A stretch of 39,315 nt of DNA, from contig QAKZ01000009.1 in NCBI GenBank assembly GCA_003150175.1, positions 1-39,315 of the forward strand, read 5' to 3'. The number at the start of each line of letters is the position of its first letter. Position 1 is the stretch's first letter. The stretch comes from Coriobacteriia bacterium. Lineage in GTDB: Bacteria; Actinomycetota; Coriobacteriia; Coriobacteriales; Atopobiaceae. Position numbers and translations under genes: made by a program. The notes under the pieces are model-generated. The model searched no databases. It saw nothing but the letters and a program-made list of their open reading frames with translations, and was not told the origin of the DNA. Shown piece after piece: positions 8,624 through 17,518 of the stretch.

Positions 8624-9637
8624 TTAGACGAGGTACTCGGCGATCTGGACGGCGTTGGTGGCGGCGCCCTTGCGGATCTGGTCGCCGCAGCACCAGAAGG
8701 TGAGGGAGTTCACGCCGTCGGGTGCGCTGAGGTCGCGGCGGATGCGGCCGACAAAGACGAGGTCCTGGTCGGAGGTGTCGAGCGGCATCGGATAACGCAG
8801 GTTCGCGGGGTCGTCGACGACCTTGACGCCGGGCGCGGCGGCGAGGATCTCGCGAGCCTCGTCGGGTGAGATCGGCCGCTCGAACTCGGCGGTGATGCTC
8901 TCGGAGTGCGAGCGCATAACGGGAACGCGCACGCAGGTGCAGTTCACGCGGACCTCGGGCAGGTGCATGATCTTGCGGCCCTCGTTCTGCATCTTCCACT
9001 CCTCGGACGTGTAGCCCTCGTCCTTGAAGCCTCCGATCTGCGGGATAAGGTTGTAGGCGAGCTGGTAGGCGAAGGGCGCGGTCTCCCCCACCTCGCCGCC
9101 CTCGGCGAGCACACGGCTCTCGCGCTCAAGCTCGCGCAGGCCCGGCATGCCGGCGCCGGACGCGGCCTGGTAGGTCGAGACGATCAGGCGCTTGAGCCCC
9201 GCGGCCTTATGCAGCGGGAACGTCGGCACGAGGCCGATGATGGTCGCGCAATTGGGGTTCGCGATGATGTTGCGCGGGTGGTTCGCGATGTCGCCGGCGT
9301 TGATCTCGGGGATCACCAGAGGCACATCGGCGTCGAGGCGGAACGCATGCGAGTTGTCGACGCACACGGCGCCGCGGCGCGCAGCCTCGGGCAGGAGCTC
9401 CTTGGCGGTCTCGTCGCCCGCGGCGCCCAGGACGATGTCGACGCCGTCGAAGGCCTCGGGGCAAGCGAGCTCGACGGGGACCTCCTCGCCGCGGAAGGCG
9501 ATCTTCTTGCCCACGGAGCGGGCGGACGCCAGCGGAACGAGCCGCTCCACGAGGAAATCCCGCTCCTCGAGGCACTCGAGCATCTGGGTCCCGACGACGC
9601 CCGTGGCGCCCAGGATAGCGACAACCTTACCAGCCAT
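8624..9637 (-). CDS. asd: Aspartate-semialdehyde dehydrogenase
   Basis: Reduces aspartyl phosphate to aspartate semialdehyde with NADPH, the second step of the aspartate family pathway. The 337-residue length is normal. The N-terminal Rossmann motif GATGVVG starts at about residue 10, the catalytic Cys is C130 in NPNCATI, the QAASGAG segment follows, and the conserved His lies in RSHSES. The start ATG at 9637 has GGAAGGGAG upstream; a longer in-frame reading exists but would run into lysC. It is last in the operon hom-lysC-asd, 43 bases after lysC, and is followed by a strong terminator. Confidence 0.97.
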   Translation of the reverse strand: MAGKVVAILGATGVVGTQMLECLEERDFLVERLVPLASARSVGKKIAFRGEEVPVELACPEAFDGVDIVLGAAGDETAKELLPEAARRGAVCVDNSHAFRLDADVPLVIPEINAGDIANHPRNIIANPNCATIIGLVPTFPLHKAAGLKRLIVSTYQAASGAGMPGLRELERESRVLAEGGEVGETAPFAYQLAYNLIPQIGGFKDEGYTSEEWKMQNEGRKIMHLPEVRVNCTCVRVPVMRSHSESITAEFERPISPDEAREILAAAPGVKVVDDPANLRYPMPLDTSDQDLVFVGRIRRDLSAPDGVNSLTFWCCGDQIRKGAATNAVQIAEYLV

Positions 9638-9680
9638 GTGTTTCTCCCTTCCGGAGAGCGGAATTCGCGGTCGGAGCCGA

Positions 9681-11018
9681 TTACTTATCGGCGGAGGTGA
9701 TGACCTCGTCGCGGACAAAGCGGTCGTAGATGACCTTGATGGCCCGCTCGAAGTCCTCGTTGTTCACGCCCATGATGATGCTGATCTCCTGCGAGGACTG
9801 CGTGATCATGCGGATGTTGATGCCCGCGTCGCCCAGCGCGCCGAAGATTTTGCCCGAGGTGCCGGAGCGCTTGGACATGTTGCGGCCGACGACGGAGATG
9901 AGGGCGAGCTTGTCGACCATGCTGATGTCGTCGGGGCGGATCTCCTTGCGGATATCCGAGATGATGGAGTAGATCGAATCGCGCACGTCGGCGCCGTTGA
10001 CGACCACGCCGAAGGAATCGACGCCCGTGGGGATGTGCTCGACCGAGACCCCGTAGCGCTCGAAGATGGCGAGGGTCTTGCGCACGAGGCCGACCTCGTT
10101 GGACATGTGCGCCTTCTTTATGTGGACGCTGATGAAGTCCCTCTTTCCGGCGATGCCGGTGATGAGGTGCTCGTCCTCGCCCGCCTCCGCGTTCTCGCGG
10201 ATGATGGTGCCCTCGTCGGCCGGGCGGTTCGTGTTCTTGATCTGGATGGGGATGTTGACCTCGCGAACCGGGAAGATGGCCTCCTCCTGGAGAACGGAGG
10301 CTCCCATGTAGGAGAGCTCGCGCATCTCGTCGAAGGTGATGCGGCGGATCGAGCGCGGGTGGTCGACGATGCGCGGATCGGCCGAAAGGAAGCCGGACAC
10401 GTCGGTCCAGTTCTCGTAGAGGTTCGCGTCGACGCAGCGGGCCAGGATGGCGCCCGTGATGTCGCCGCCGCCGCGCTGGAAGAGCTTGATCTGGCCATCG
10501 ACCGTGGCACCGTAGAAGCCCGGCAGGACGAAGGAGCCCTTACGGACCATGACGTCCTTCAGGCGGGCGGCCGTGCGCTCCATGTCCACCGTGCCGTCGT
10601 GGTGGAAGACCACGACGTCGGCGGCGTCGACGAAGGGCATACCGAGGTACTCGGCCATGAGGTTGGCGGTGAACCACTCGCCACGGCTCACCACGTACTC
10701 CGGGGAGTGCTTCTTTATGTTGTTGGCGAAGGCCTCGAACTTAGAGGCGAGCGGCCACGTGAGCCCGAGCTCGTCGACGATGTCCTGGTAGCGCTGCTGG
10801 ATGTCGCCCAGCAAAGAAGTGCAGTCAACGCCGTACTTGACGTGCGCGTTCACGAGCAGGAGCAGGTCGGTGATCTTGTTGTCGCCCGAGAAGCGCTTGC
10901 CGGAGGCCGAGACCACGACGAACTTGCGGTCGGGGTCGGACTCGACGATTGCCTTGACCTTCTTGAACTGCTCGGCGGAGGCGACCGACGAGCCACCGAA
11001 CTTCGCGATCTTGATCAT
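9681..11018 (-). CDS. lysC: Aspartate kinase
   Basis: Phosphorylates aspartate to start lysine, methionine and threonine synthesis. The 445-residue protein has the kinase signature KFGGSSVA (residues 6-13), the catalytic amino-acid kinase fold to about residue 290, and two C-terminal ACT-type domains (from about 300, containing VRKTLAIFERYGVSVEHI and ISVVGRNM) that normally bind an end-product inhibitor. It is a single-function enzyme, not fused to homoserine dehydrogenase. Its start lies 21 bases after the hom stop with only a weak ribosome-binding site (ACGGAA), which suggests dependence on translation of hom. No internal beta-subunit start was established. Confidence 0.96.
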   Translation of the reverse strand: MIKIAKFGGSSVASAEQFKKVKAIVESDPDRKFVVVSASGKRFSGDNKITDLLLLVNAHVKYGVDCTSLLGDIQQRYQDIVDELGLTWPLASKFEAFANNIKKHSPEYVVSRGEWFTANLMAEYLGMPFVDAADVVVFHHDGTVDMERTAARLKDVMVRKGSFVLPGFYGATVDGQIKLFQRGGGDITGAILARCVDANLYENWTDVSGFLSADPRIVDHPRSIRRITFDEMRELSYMGASVLQEEAIFPVREVNIPIQIKNTNRPADEGTIIRENAEAGEDEHLITGIAGKRDFISVHIKKAHMSNEVGLVRKTLAIFERYGVSVEHIPTGVDSFGVVVNGADVRDSIYSIISDIRKEIRPDDISMVDKLALISVVGRNMSKRSGTSGKIFGALGDAGINIRMITQSSQEISIIMGVNNEDFERAIKVIYDRFVRDEVITSADK

Positions 11019-11039
11019 GTGCGTTGGTTTCCGTTCCGA

Positions 11040-12161
11040 TTACCCGAGGGCTGCCATAAACGAGGTGGGGTCGGCCGCGAGCGCCGCGTCGAGCGCCGCG
11101 CGCGCCTCGACCGCCGTGAGGTCGCGCACAAGCCAGGCGCCCGGGGCGTACTCCTCGGCGCCGACCGGCGCGCAGGTAGTTCGCAGCACGTAGTCGGCGC
11201 GAAGAAGCTCAGGCTTGTACGCCAGGCCGCGGCTGAAGTCGTAGACGGGACGGCGCCCGGCGGCGCAGTCGAGGACGTCCTGGACGATGGCGTTGCCGGT
11301 GGGCAGGCTGCCGGCGCCCTGACCGTAGAACTTGAGCTCGCCGACGGTCTGGCCGTCGAGGGTGACCAGGTTGAAGTTCGAGGGGACGTGCGCCTCGAGG
11401 GAGTCGGAAGAGAGCGCGACCGGCTCGACGGCGACGGCGTAGGAGCCGTCCGCCTGGACGCCGCGCCCGAGGAGCTTGACCGTTCGACCCTTCGCGGCAA
11501 AGAGGTCGAGGTCGGCCTTGGTGAGGTTGCGGATGCCCGAGACCGGCAGGTCATGGGTGCACGCGACGTCGAAGGCGGCCGAGGCGGTGATGATCGTCTT
11601 GTTCATGACATCGATGCCGTCGATGTCAGCGGAGGGGTCGCGCTCGGCGTAGCCCATCTGCTGCGCCTCGGCGAGGACGTCCGCGAACTCGGCGCCGTCC
11701 TTGAGCATCTGGTAGACGATGTAGTTGGTGGTGCCGTTCATGATGCCCTTGAACGAGGTGACCTCGTCGATGCGGCGGGCTTTCTCGATCCCGGCGATCC
11801 AGGGGATGCCGCCGCCGACGGAGGCCTCGATGAAGAGGCTCACTCGGTTATAGAGAGCGGCCTCGGCGAACTCGGCGAAGTGCGCCGCGACGACCGCCTT
11901 GTTGGACGTGACCACGTGCTTGCCCGAGGCGAGCGCCTTCATGATGAAGGTGTGGGCTGGCTCGACGCCGCCCATGCACTCGACGACGAGATCGATGTCC
12001 GGGTCCTGGACGATCTGCTCGTAGTCGGACGTCATGCGGGGGTCGGTCAGGCGGTCGGGGAGCTCGAGGATGCGGGCCACCTCAACGGAGCCCACGCGGT
12101 CGCGGATGATCTGGTCGACGCCGCGGCCGACCGTGCCGTAGCCGAGAAGGGCGATTTTCAT
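11040..12161 (-). CDS. hom: Homoserine dehydrogenase, short form without ACT domain
   Basis: Reduces aspartate semialdehyde to homoserine. The NAD(P)-binding motif GYGTVGRGV is at residues 8-16, SNKAVVAAH near 90, EASVGGGIPW near 115, GIMNGTTNYI near 137, and the catalytic stretch ADIDGIDVMNK near 175. With 373 residues it ends soon after the catalytic domain, whereas many actinobacterial and Bacillus enzymes carry a further ACT domain of about 80 residues for threonine inhibition. Feedback control is therefore either absent or placed on lysC and thrB. It is first in the operon, divergent from thrC across 110 bases. The upstream sequence before ATG 12161 has no good ribosome-binding site, so the start is slightly uncertain. 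Confidence 0.94.
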   Translation of the reverse strand: MKIALLGYGTVGRGVDQIIRDRVGSVEVARILELPDRLTDPRMTSDYEQIVQDPDIDLVVECMGGVEPAHTFIMKALASGKHVVTSNKAVVAAHFAEFAEAALYNRVSLFIEASVGGGIPWIAGIEKARRIDEVTSFKGIMNGTTNYIVYQMLKDGAEFADVLAEAQQMGYAERDPSADIDGIDVMNKTIITASAAFDVACTHDLPVSGIRNLTKADLDLFAAKGRTVKLLGRGVQADGSYAVAVEPVALSSDSLEAHVPSNFNLVTLDGQTVGELKFYGQGAGSLPTGNAIVQDVLDCAAGRRPVYDFSRGLAYKPELLRADYVLRTTCAPVGAEEYAPGAWLVRDLTAVEARAALDAALAADPTSFMAALG

Positions 12162-12271
12162 GAGCGGCGGGTCCAATCTTTCGAATCTGTGACTATAGGC
12201 CGGGGCCCCGAGCGCTGCAGGTATGATTACGGACAGTATCCGTGGTAACGACTGGACGCAAGGAGCCAACA
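12162..12271. promoter_or_regulatory. Divergent control region of hom-lysC-asd and thrC-thrB
   Basis: These 110 bases separate the two halves of the threonine pathway. A minus-strand -10-like TATAGT lies at 12197-12192 and a plus-strand TATGAT at 12222-12227; neither has a good -35 box at the expected distance. A GC-rich stretch between them (GGCCGGGGCCCCG, 12198-12210) is partly palindromic and could be a shared operator. The space is too short for a lysine riboswitch, and no leader peptide rich in Thr/Ile codons was seen. Confidence 0.35.
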
Positions 12272-13765
12272 GTGAATTCGTTCTACCACAGCACGCGAGG
12301 CAAATCCGAGAACGTAACAAGTAAGCAAGCTATCTTGCGCGGCATCGCGCCCGACGGCGGGCTCTACGTCGCCGACTGGGTCGGCGAGCATAAGCTCGAC
12401 CTCGCGAAGATCTACGCCCAGGGGTTCCAGGAGACCGCCCGCGACGTCCTGGGGACGCTCCTTCCCGACTTCACCGAGGACGAGATCGCCTCCTGCGTCG
12501 AGGCCGCCTACGGCGCGCAGTGGGACACCCCGGCGTGCTGCCCGGTGACTCCGCTCGGCGACGACTGGCTCCTCGAGCTCTACCACGGCCCCACGAGCGC
12601 CTTCAAGGACGTCGCGCTCCAGATGCTCCCCCAGCTCATGGGCGTCGCGCGCAGGGGCGCCGAGGGTGAGGACAAGAAGATCATGATCGTGACCGCCACC
12701 TCCGGCGACACCGGCAAGGCCGCGCTCGAGGGCTTCGCGGGCGTCGACGGCTGTGGCGTCACGGTCTTCTACCCCGAGGGCAAGGTCTCGGACATACAGC
12801 ACCTCCAGATGGCCACCCAGAAGGGCGACAACGTCGCCGTCTGCGCCGTCCGCGGCAACTTCGACGACTGCCAGACCGAGGTCAAGCGGATCTTCGCCGA
12901 CCACGAGATGGCAGAGCGCCTCGCCCGCGAGGGCGCCGTGCTCTCGAGCGCGAACTCCATCAACGTCGGCCGCCTCGCCCCGCAGGTCACCTACTACTTC
13001 GACTCTTACGCGCAGCTCGTGCGCGCGGGCGCCGTCGAGCAGGGCGACGAGGTGACGTTCTGCGTGCCCACCGGAAACTTCGGCGACGTCCTCGCGGGCT
13101 ACTACGCCAAGCGCCTCGGCCTCCCTGTCCGCAAGCTCATCGTCGCCTCCAACGAGAACGACGTGCTCACCGATTTCCTCACCACCGGCACCTACGACCG
13201 TATGCGACCGTTCAACAAGACGATCAGCCCCTCCATGGACATCCTCGTCTCCTCTAACCTCGAGCGCATGCTCTACTACTTCTGCGACGGCGACTGCGAG
13301 CTCGTCGCCTCCCTCATGGGCGACCTGGCGACCAAGGGTTCCTACACCGTCCCCGCAGAGGTCCTGGCCCGCATCCAGGAGGTCTTCGCCTGCGGCCGGG
13401 CGGACGACGACGCCACGCGCGCGCAGATCCGCTCCACCTGGGAGGGGCTCGGCGTCCTCATCGACCCGCACACCGCTGTGGCAAAGAACGTCCTCGACGG
13501 AGTCGAGCGCGACGGCAGCGCCCGCGTGTGCCTCTCGACGGCCTCGCCGTACAAGTTCAGCGCCGACGTGCTGGCCGCGCTCGGGGAGCCGACCGAAGGC
13601 ATGAGCGGGTTCGAGTGCATGGACGCGCTCTCCGCGAAGACGGGCACCGTCGCGCCGGCCCAGCTTTCCGCCCTCCGCGACTCCAAGGTGCTCCACGACG
13701 CCGTGTGCGACCGCCAGAAGATGGGCGCCTTCGTCGAGTCCGCCTGCGCGAGGGTATTCCTGTGA
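12272..13765 (+). CDS. thrC: Threonine synthase
   Basis: Converts O-phosphohomoserine to threonine with PLP. The 497-residue length and the opening YHSTRG…APDGGLYV match the long (E. coli/yeast-like) threonine synthase class. The PLP lysine is K112 in HGPTSAFKD, and the TSGDTGKAA phosphate-binding stretch follows near 150. The start is GTG at 12272, set by AGGAG six bases upstream; an in-frame ATG ten codons earlier has no ribosome-binding site. It overlaps thrB by four bases (GTGA), so the two are translationally coupled. Confidence 0.96.
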   Translation: MNSFYHSTRGKSENVTSKQAILRGIAPDGGLYVADWVGEHKLDLAKIYAQGFQETARDVLGTLLPDFTEDEIASCVEAAYGAQWDTPACCPVTPLGDDWLLELYHGPTSAFKDVALQMLPQLMGVARRGAEGEDKKIMIVTATSGDTGKAALEGFAGVDGCGVTVFYPEGKVSDIQHLQMATQKGDNVAVCAVRGNFDDCQTEVKRIFADHEMAERLAREGAVLSSANSINVGRLAPQVTYYFDSYAQLVRAGAVEQGDEVTFCVPTGNFGDVLAGYYAKRLGLPVRKLIVASNENDVLTDFLTTGTYDRMRPFNKTISPSMDILVSSNLERMLYYFCDGDCELVASLMGDLATKGSYTVPAEVLARIQEVFACGRADDDATRAQIRSTWEGLGVLIDPHTAVAKNVLDGVERDGSARVCLSTASPYKFSADVLAALGEPTEGMSGFECMDALSAKTGTVAPAQLSALRDSKVLHDAVCDRQKMGAFVESACARVFL

Positions 13766-14670
13766 TCGCCGCCGACGGCAAAGAAGCTCCCGTCGTCATC
13801 GTTCGCGTGCCCGCCACCTCGGCGAACGTCGGCGTCGGCTTCGACTGCCTGGGGATCGCCCTCGACTTGACGGCCACCTTCCTCCTCACGCCCGCCGATG
13901 AGCTCGCGATCGACGGCTGCGAGGAGCGATTCCGCGGCGAGGACAACCTCGTGTGGCAGAGCTACCTGCAGGCGTGCCGCGAGCTCGGGTGCGAGCCGAC
14001 GCCGCTCAAGATCACGATCTTCTCGCCGATCCCGCTCTCGGGCGGGCTCGGGTCGAGCTCGACCTGCGTGATCGCGGGCGTCGCCGCGGCACAGGTCCTC
14101 GGACGCGGAGCATACGACCGCGACGAGTGCCTCGAGCTCGCGACGCGCATCGAGGGGCACCCGGACAACGTCGCCCCCGCCATCATGGGTGGCCTCGTGA
14201 GCTCCTTCGTCGAGGACGACGACACCACCTCCACGCGCATGGATATCGCGGACAACCTGCGCTTTATTGCCGTGGCGCCGCCCTACGAGGTACGCACCGC
14301 GGACGCTCGCCGCGTGCTTCCGAAGGAGGTCCCCGCCTCGACCGCCGTCTGGCAGATGGGCCGCTGCGTGGCGGTCGTCCGCGCGCTCGAGACCGGCGAC
14401 GCGGAACTGCTCGGCAAGGCGAACCACGACAAGCTCCACGAGCCCTACCGCAGCCGTCTCATCCCCGACTTCGAGCCGCTGAAGAAGGCCGCCCTCGACG
14501 CCGGTGCCTGCGCGTTCATGATCTCCGGCTCCGGATCCACCATGCTCGCCGTAGCCGATGGCGACGAGCTCGCCTCTGCCGTCCACGACGCGCTCGCAGA
14601 GGCGCGCCCCGGGTTCTGGCTGCGCACCCTGAGCGCCAACTCCCTCGGGACCACCGTGGACCTCAACTAA
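13762..14670 (+). CDS. thrB: Homoserine kinase (GHMP family)
   Basis: Phosphorylates homoserine to give the substrate of ThrC. The 302-residue protein has the N-terminal VPATSANVGVGFDCLG segment, the GHMP ATP-binding motif PLSGGLGSSS near residues 92-101, EGHPDNVAP near 132, and a C-terminal GSGSTM-like motif (ISGSGSTML near 254). The start is GTG at 13762, lying inside the thrC stop (GTGA overlap) with GAGGGT upstream. Last gene before a two-way terminator. Confidence 0.95.
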   Translation: MIAADGKEAPVVIVRVPATSANVGVGFDCLGIALDLTATFLLTPADELAIDGCEERFRGEDNLVWQSYLQACRELGCEPTPLKITIFSPIPLSGGLGSSSTCVIAGVAAAQVLGRGAYDRDECLELATRIEGHPDNVAPAIMGGLVSSFVEDDDTTSTRMDIADNLRFIAVAPPYEVRTADARRVLPKEVPASTAVWQMGRCVAVVRALETGDAELLGKANHDKLHEPYRSRLIPDFEPLKKAALDAGACAFMISGSGSTMLAVADGDELASAVHDALAEARPGFWLRTLSANSLGTTVDLN

Positions 14671-14711
14671 GCCGCAGCTCTCCCCTAGCATCGCTCGGGA
14701 GCATCCCCACA

Positions 14712-14750
14712 AAAGAATGGCACCCCGCTTCGCGCGAGGCGCCATTCTTT
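14712..14750. terminator. Bidirectional terminator between thrB and livF
   Basis: AAAGAATGGC (14712-14721) pairs with GCCATTCTTT (14741-14750), with further GC pairing inside. The A/T ends of the arms supply T-runs in both directions, as expected between convergent genes. Confidence 0.85.
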
Positions 14751-14786
14751 GTAGCCATGTGCTAGGCATCAGATCAAGGTCGAAGC

Positions 14787-15500
14787 CTAGCCGCCGAGGT
14801 AGGCCTTGCGGACGTCGTCATCGACGAGCAGCTCGGCGCCGGTGCCGGTCTTCTTGATCGTGCCGATCTCGAGGACGTAGGCGCGATCGGCGATGGAGAG
14901 CGCCATGTTCGCGTTCTGCTCGACGAGCAGGATGGTGGTGCCAGTGGCGTTGAGCTCCTTGATGATGTCGAAGATCTCCTGCACAAGTATCGGGGCGAGG
15001 CCCATCGAGGGCTCGTCGAGCATCAGCAGGTCAGGCTTGCTCATGAGGGCGCGGCCCATGGCGAGCATCTGCTGCTCGCCGCCGGAGAGCGTGCCCGCGG
15101 ACTGCTCCATGCGCTCGCGCAGGCGCGGGAAGCGCTCGTAGACGTGCTCGATGGTCTCGCGGTTCTCGGTATCGGAGCGGGTGTAGCCGCCCATGTCGAG
15201 GTTCTCCGCGACGCTCATCTGGGCGAAGACGCGACGGCCCTCGGGGCACAGCGCGAGGCCGCGCTTGACGATCTTGTGCGCCCTCACGCCGACGATGGAC
15301 TCGCCCTTGAACTCGACGACGCCCTCGTCGGGCTTGATCAGGCCGGCGATGGTGTTCAGCGTGGTCGACTTGCCGGCGCCGTTCGCGCCGATGAGCGTGA
15401 CGATCTCGCCCTTCTTGATGTCGAACGAGATGCCGCGGACGGCCTTGATGGCGCCGTAGCTCACGTGCAGGTCGTTGACGGAAAGCAGTGTCTCGGCCAC
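14787..15500 (-). CDS. livF: Branched-chain amino-acid ABC transporter, ATPase LivF
   Basis: A 237-residue ATP-binding subunit with Walker A GANGAGKST at 38-46, signature LSGGEQQ near 140 and Walker B LLMLDEPSMGLAP near 160, the last stretch being characteristic of LivF-type subunits. It pairs with LivG to power uptake of leucine, isoleucine and valine through LivH/LivM. The start is GTG at 15500, one base after the livG stop, so translation is coupled. Last gene of livK-H-M-G-F. Confidence 0.95.
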   Translation of the reverse strand: MAETLLSVNDLHVSYGAIKAVRGISFDIKKGEIVTLIGANGAGKSTTLNTIAGLIKPDEGVVEFKGESIVGVRAHKIVKRGLALCPEGRRVFAQMSVAENLDMGGYTRSDTENRETIEHVYERFPRLRERMEQSAGTLSGGEQQMLAMGRALMSKPDLLMLDEPSMGLAPILVQEIFDIIKELNATGTTILLVEQNANMALSIADRAYVLEIGTIKKTGTGAELLVDDDVRKAYLGG

Positions 15501-15501
15501 G

Positions 15502-16353
15502 TTAGTTCACCCCCTGCTTGCCAAGGTACGCCTCGATGACCTTGGGGTTGTTCTGAATCTGCTCGGGCGTGCCCTTGGCGATGATGCGCCCGTAGTCGAG
15601 GACGCCGACGACCTCGCAGACGCCCATAACGAGGCTCATGTCGTGCTCGATGAGCAGGATAGCGATGCCGAACTGGTCGCGGATCTTCTGGATGTTCTCC
15701 ATGAGTTCCTCGGTCTCGGCAGGGTTCATGCCGGCCGCGGGCTCGTCGAGGAGCAGCACCTTGGGCTGCGTGGCAAGCGCGCGCAGGATCTCGAGCCTGC
15801 GCTGGGCGCCATAGGGCAGGTTGCCCGCCTGGGTGCCGGCGAACTTCCTCATGTCGAAGATGTCGAGGAGCTCGAGGGCCTTGTCGTGGAACTCGGCCTC
15901 CTGCTTCCAGTGGCCGGGAAGGCGCAGGACGTCGGTGACGAGGTTCGATTTCATGGAATTGCCGAAGCCGACGAGCACGTTCTCCTCCACCGACATCTGC
16001 GTGAAGAGGCGGATGTTCTGGAACGTGCGGGCGATGCCCATGCGGTTGACCTCGGTCACGGACTTGCCGGCGGTCGCGGTGCCGTCGAGCAGGATGGAGC
16101 CGCGCGTGGGCTTGTAGACGTTGGTCAGCAGGTTGAAGACGGTCGTCTTTCCCGCGCCGTTCGGGCCGATGAGGCCCGAGATCTCGGTGCGGCCGAGGGC
16201 GATGTTGAAGTCGTCGACCGCGGTGAGGCCGCCGAAGTCGATGCCGAGGTTCGTCGCCTCGAGCACGGGGCGTTTGTACGCATCGCGCTCGGGGATGAGG
16301 TTCGGGCTCTTGGGCTCGACGAGCTTGACGTCGCCGTGAATCACCTTACTCAT
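15502..16353 (-). CDS. livG: Branched-chain amino-acid ABC transporter, ATPase LivG
   Basis: A 283-residue ATP-binding subunit with Walker A GPNGAGKT at 63-70, the LivG-typical segment NRMGIARTFQNIRLF, signature LPYGAQRRLEI in place of LSGGQ, and Walker B LLLDEPAAGMNP. About 28 extra N-terminal residues (to RPVLEATNLG) precede the usual family start, but the ATG at 16353 lies in the livM end (ATGAGTAA, 8-base overlap), so the extension looks genuine. Confidence 0.95.
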   Translation of the reverse strand: MSKVIHGDVKLVEPKSPNLIPERDAYKRPVLEATNLGIDFGGLTAVDDFNIALGRTEISGLIGPNGAGKTTVFNLLTNVYKPTRGSILLDGTATAGKSVTEVNRMGIARTFQNIRLFTQMSVEENVLVGFGNSMKSNLVTDVLRLPGHWKQEAEFHDKALELLDIFDMRKFAGTQAGNLPYGAQRRLEILRALATQPKVLLLDEPAAGMNPAETEELMENIQKIRDQFGIAILLIEHDMSLVMGVCEVVGVLDYGRIIAKGTPEQIQNNPKVIEAYLGKQGVN

Positions 16354-17503
16354 GGTCGCTCACCTCCTGGGCGGGCTCGGGTTCCGCAGCGGGCTTCTTT
16401 TTCCAAGGGAAGTCCTTGTTCAGGCAGCGCTCGATCACGCGGGAAAGCGAGAAATCGTAGCTGCCGAGCAGGCCCTGCGGACGGAAGATCATGACGAGGA
16501 TCAGCACGACGGCGTAGACGACCATGCGGTATTCGGAGAACGCGCGCAGCGCCTCGGGCAGAATCGTCAGGACGGTCGCGGAGACGACGGAGCCGAGCAT
16601 GGAGCCCATGCCGCCGAGGACGACCATGACGAGGATCTCGACCGACTTCATGAAGCCGAACTTCGACGGGTCCATGACGCCGATGCAGCCGGCGTACAGC
16701 GCGCCGCCGACGCCCGCGAAGAACGCGGAGACCACGAACGCGAGCGTCTTGTAGTAGGTGGTGTTGACGCCGGAGGCCTCGGCCGCGATCTCGTTGTCGC
16801 GGATGGCCAGGATCGCGCGGCCGTGGCGCGACTTCATCATCGTGTGGATGAGGAAGATGACCACCGCGACGACGAGGAACACGTTGAGGAAATTCGTGTA
16901 TCCCGGGATGCCCGAGAGGCCCTTGGCGCCGCCGGTGAAGTCGAAGCCGAGGACGCCGTCGATGTTGTTGATGACGACGCGAATGATCTCGGCGAAGCCC
17001 AGCGTGATGATGGCGAGGTAGTCGCCCTTGAGGCGCAGGGCCGGGATGCCGATGATGAGGCCGCAGACGCCGGCGCAGATGCCGCCGAAGACGACGCCCG
17101 CGACGAACAGCAGGATGGCCGCGGGGCTCGCCATGGCGGCCATGGCCTTGGCGTTCAGGCCGAGCACGGGCATCATGTGCATGATGAACAGCGCGCAGGA
17201 GTAGCCGCCCACGCTCATGAAGCCGGCGTGGCCCAGCGGGAGCTGGCCGAGATAGCCTGTGGCGATGTTCAGCGAGACCGCCATGATGATGTAGATGCCG
17301 ACCTGCTCGAGGACGCCGGTCTGGTAGCGGTTGACGACGCCGCCCGAGATCATCGACTCGCCGATGACCAGGAACAGCAGGACGAGCACGGCATTGATGG
17401 CATAGCGCGCGGCCATGGGGAGACTACGTCGCTTGGAGGCCGGGGCGACCACCGAGGCGGAGAGCGTCGGGCGCTCCTCGCCCTTGTTGTAGTAATCCTT
17501 CAT
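16346..17503 (-). CDS. livM: Branched-chain amino-acid ABC transporter, permease LivM
   Basis: A 385-residue inner-membrane permease. A roughly 30-residue basic cytoplasmic leader precedes the first membrane segment (INAVLVLLFLVIG). The family core GHAGFMSVGGYSCALF and the conserved RDNEIAAEASGVN loop near 235 are clear, and the C-terminal tail is charged (AAEPEPAQEVSDHE). Together with LivH it forms the transmembrane channel. It starts 15 bases after livH and overlaps livG by 8. Confidence 0.94.
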   Translation of the reverse strand: MKDYYNKGEERPTLSASVVAPASKRRSLPMAARYAINAVLVLLFLVIGESMISGGVVNRYQTGVLEQVGIYIIMAVSLNIATGYLGQLPLGHAGFMSVGGYSCALFIMHMMPVLGLNAKAMAAMASPAAILLFVAGVVFGGICAGVCGLIIGIPALRLKGDYLAIITLGFAEIIRVVINNIDGVLGFDFTGGAKGLSGIPGYTNFLNVFLVVAVVIFLIHTMMKSRHGRAILAIRDNEIAAEASGVNTTYYKTLAFVVSAFFAGVGGALYAGCIGVMDPSKFGFMKSVEILVMVVLGGMGSMLGSVVSATVLTILPEALRAFSEYRMVVYAVVLILVMIFRPQGLLGSYDFSLSRVIERCLNKDFPWKKKPAAEPEPAQEVSDHE

Positions 17504-17518
17504 TCTGTGCGCACCCCC

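Noticed and set aside
12162..12271. Lysine riboswitch or threonine leader peptide before hom or thrC
   Set aside because: The gap is 110 bases shared by two promoters, too short for a lysine riboswitch; no run of Thr/Ile codons followed by an attenuator was seen.
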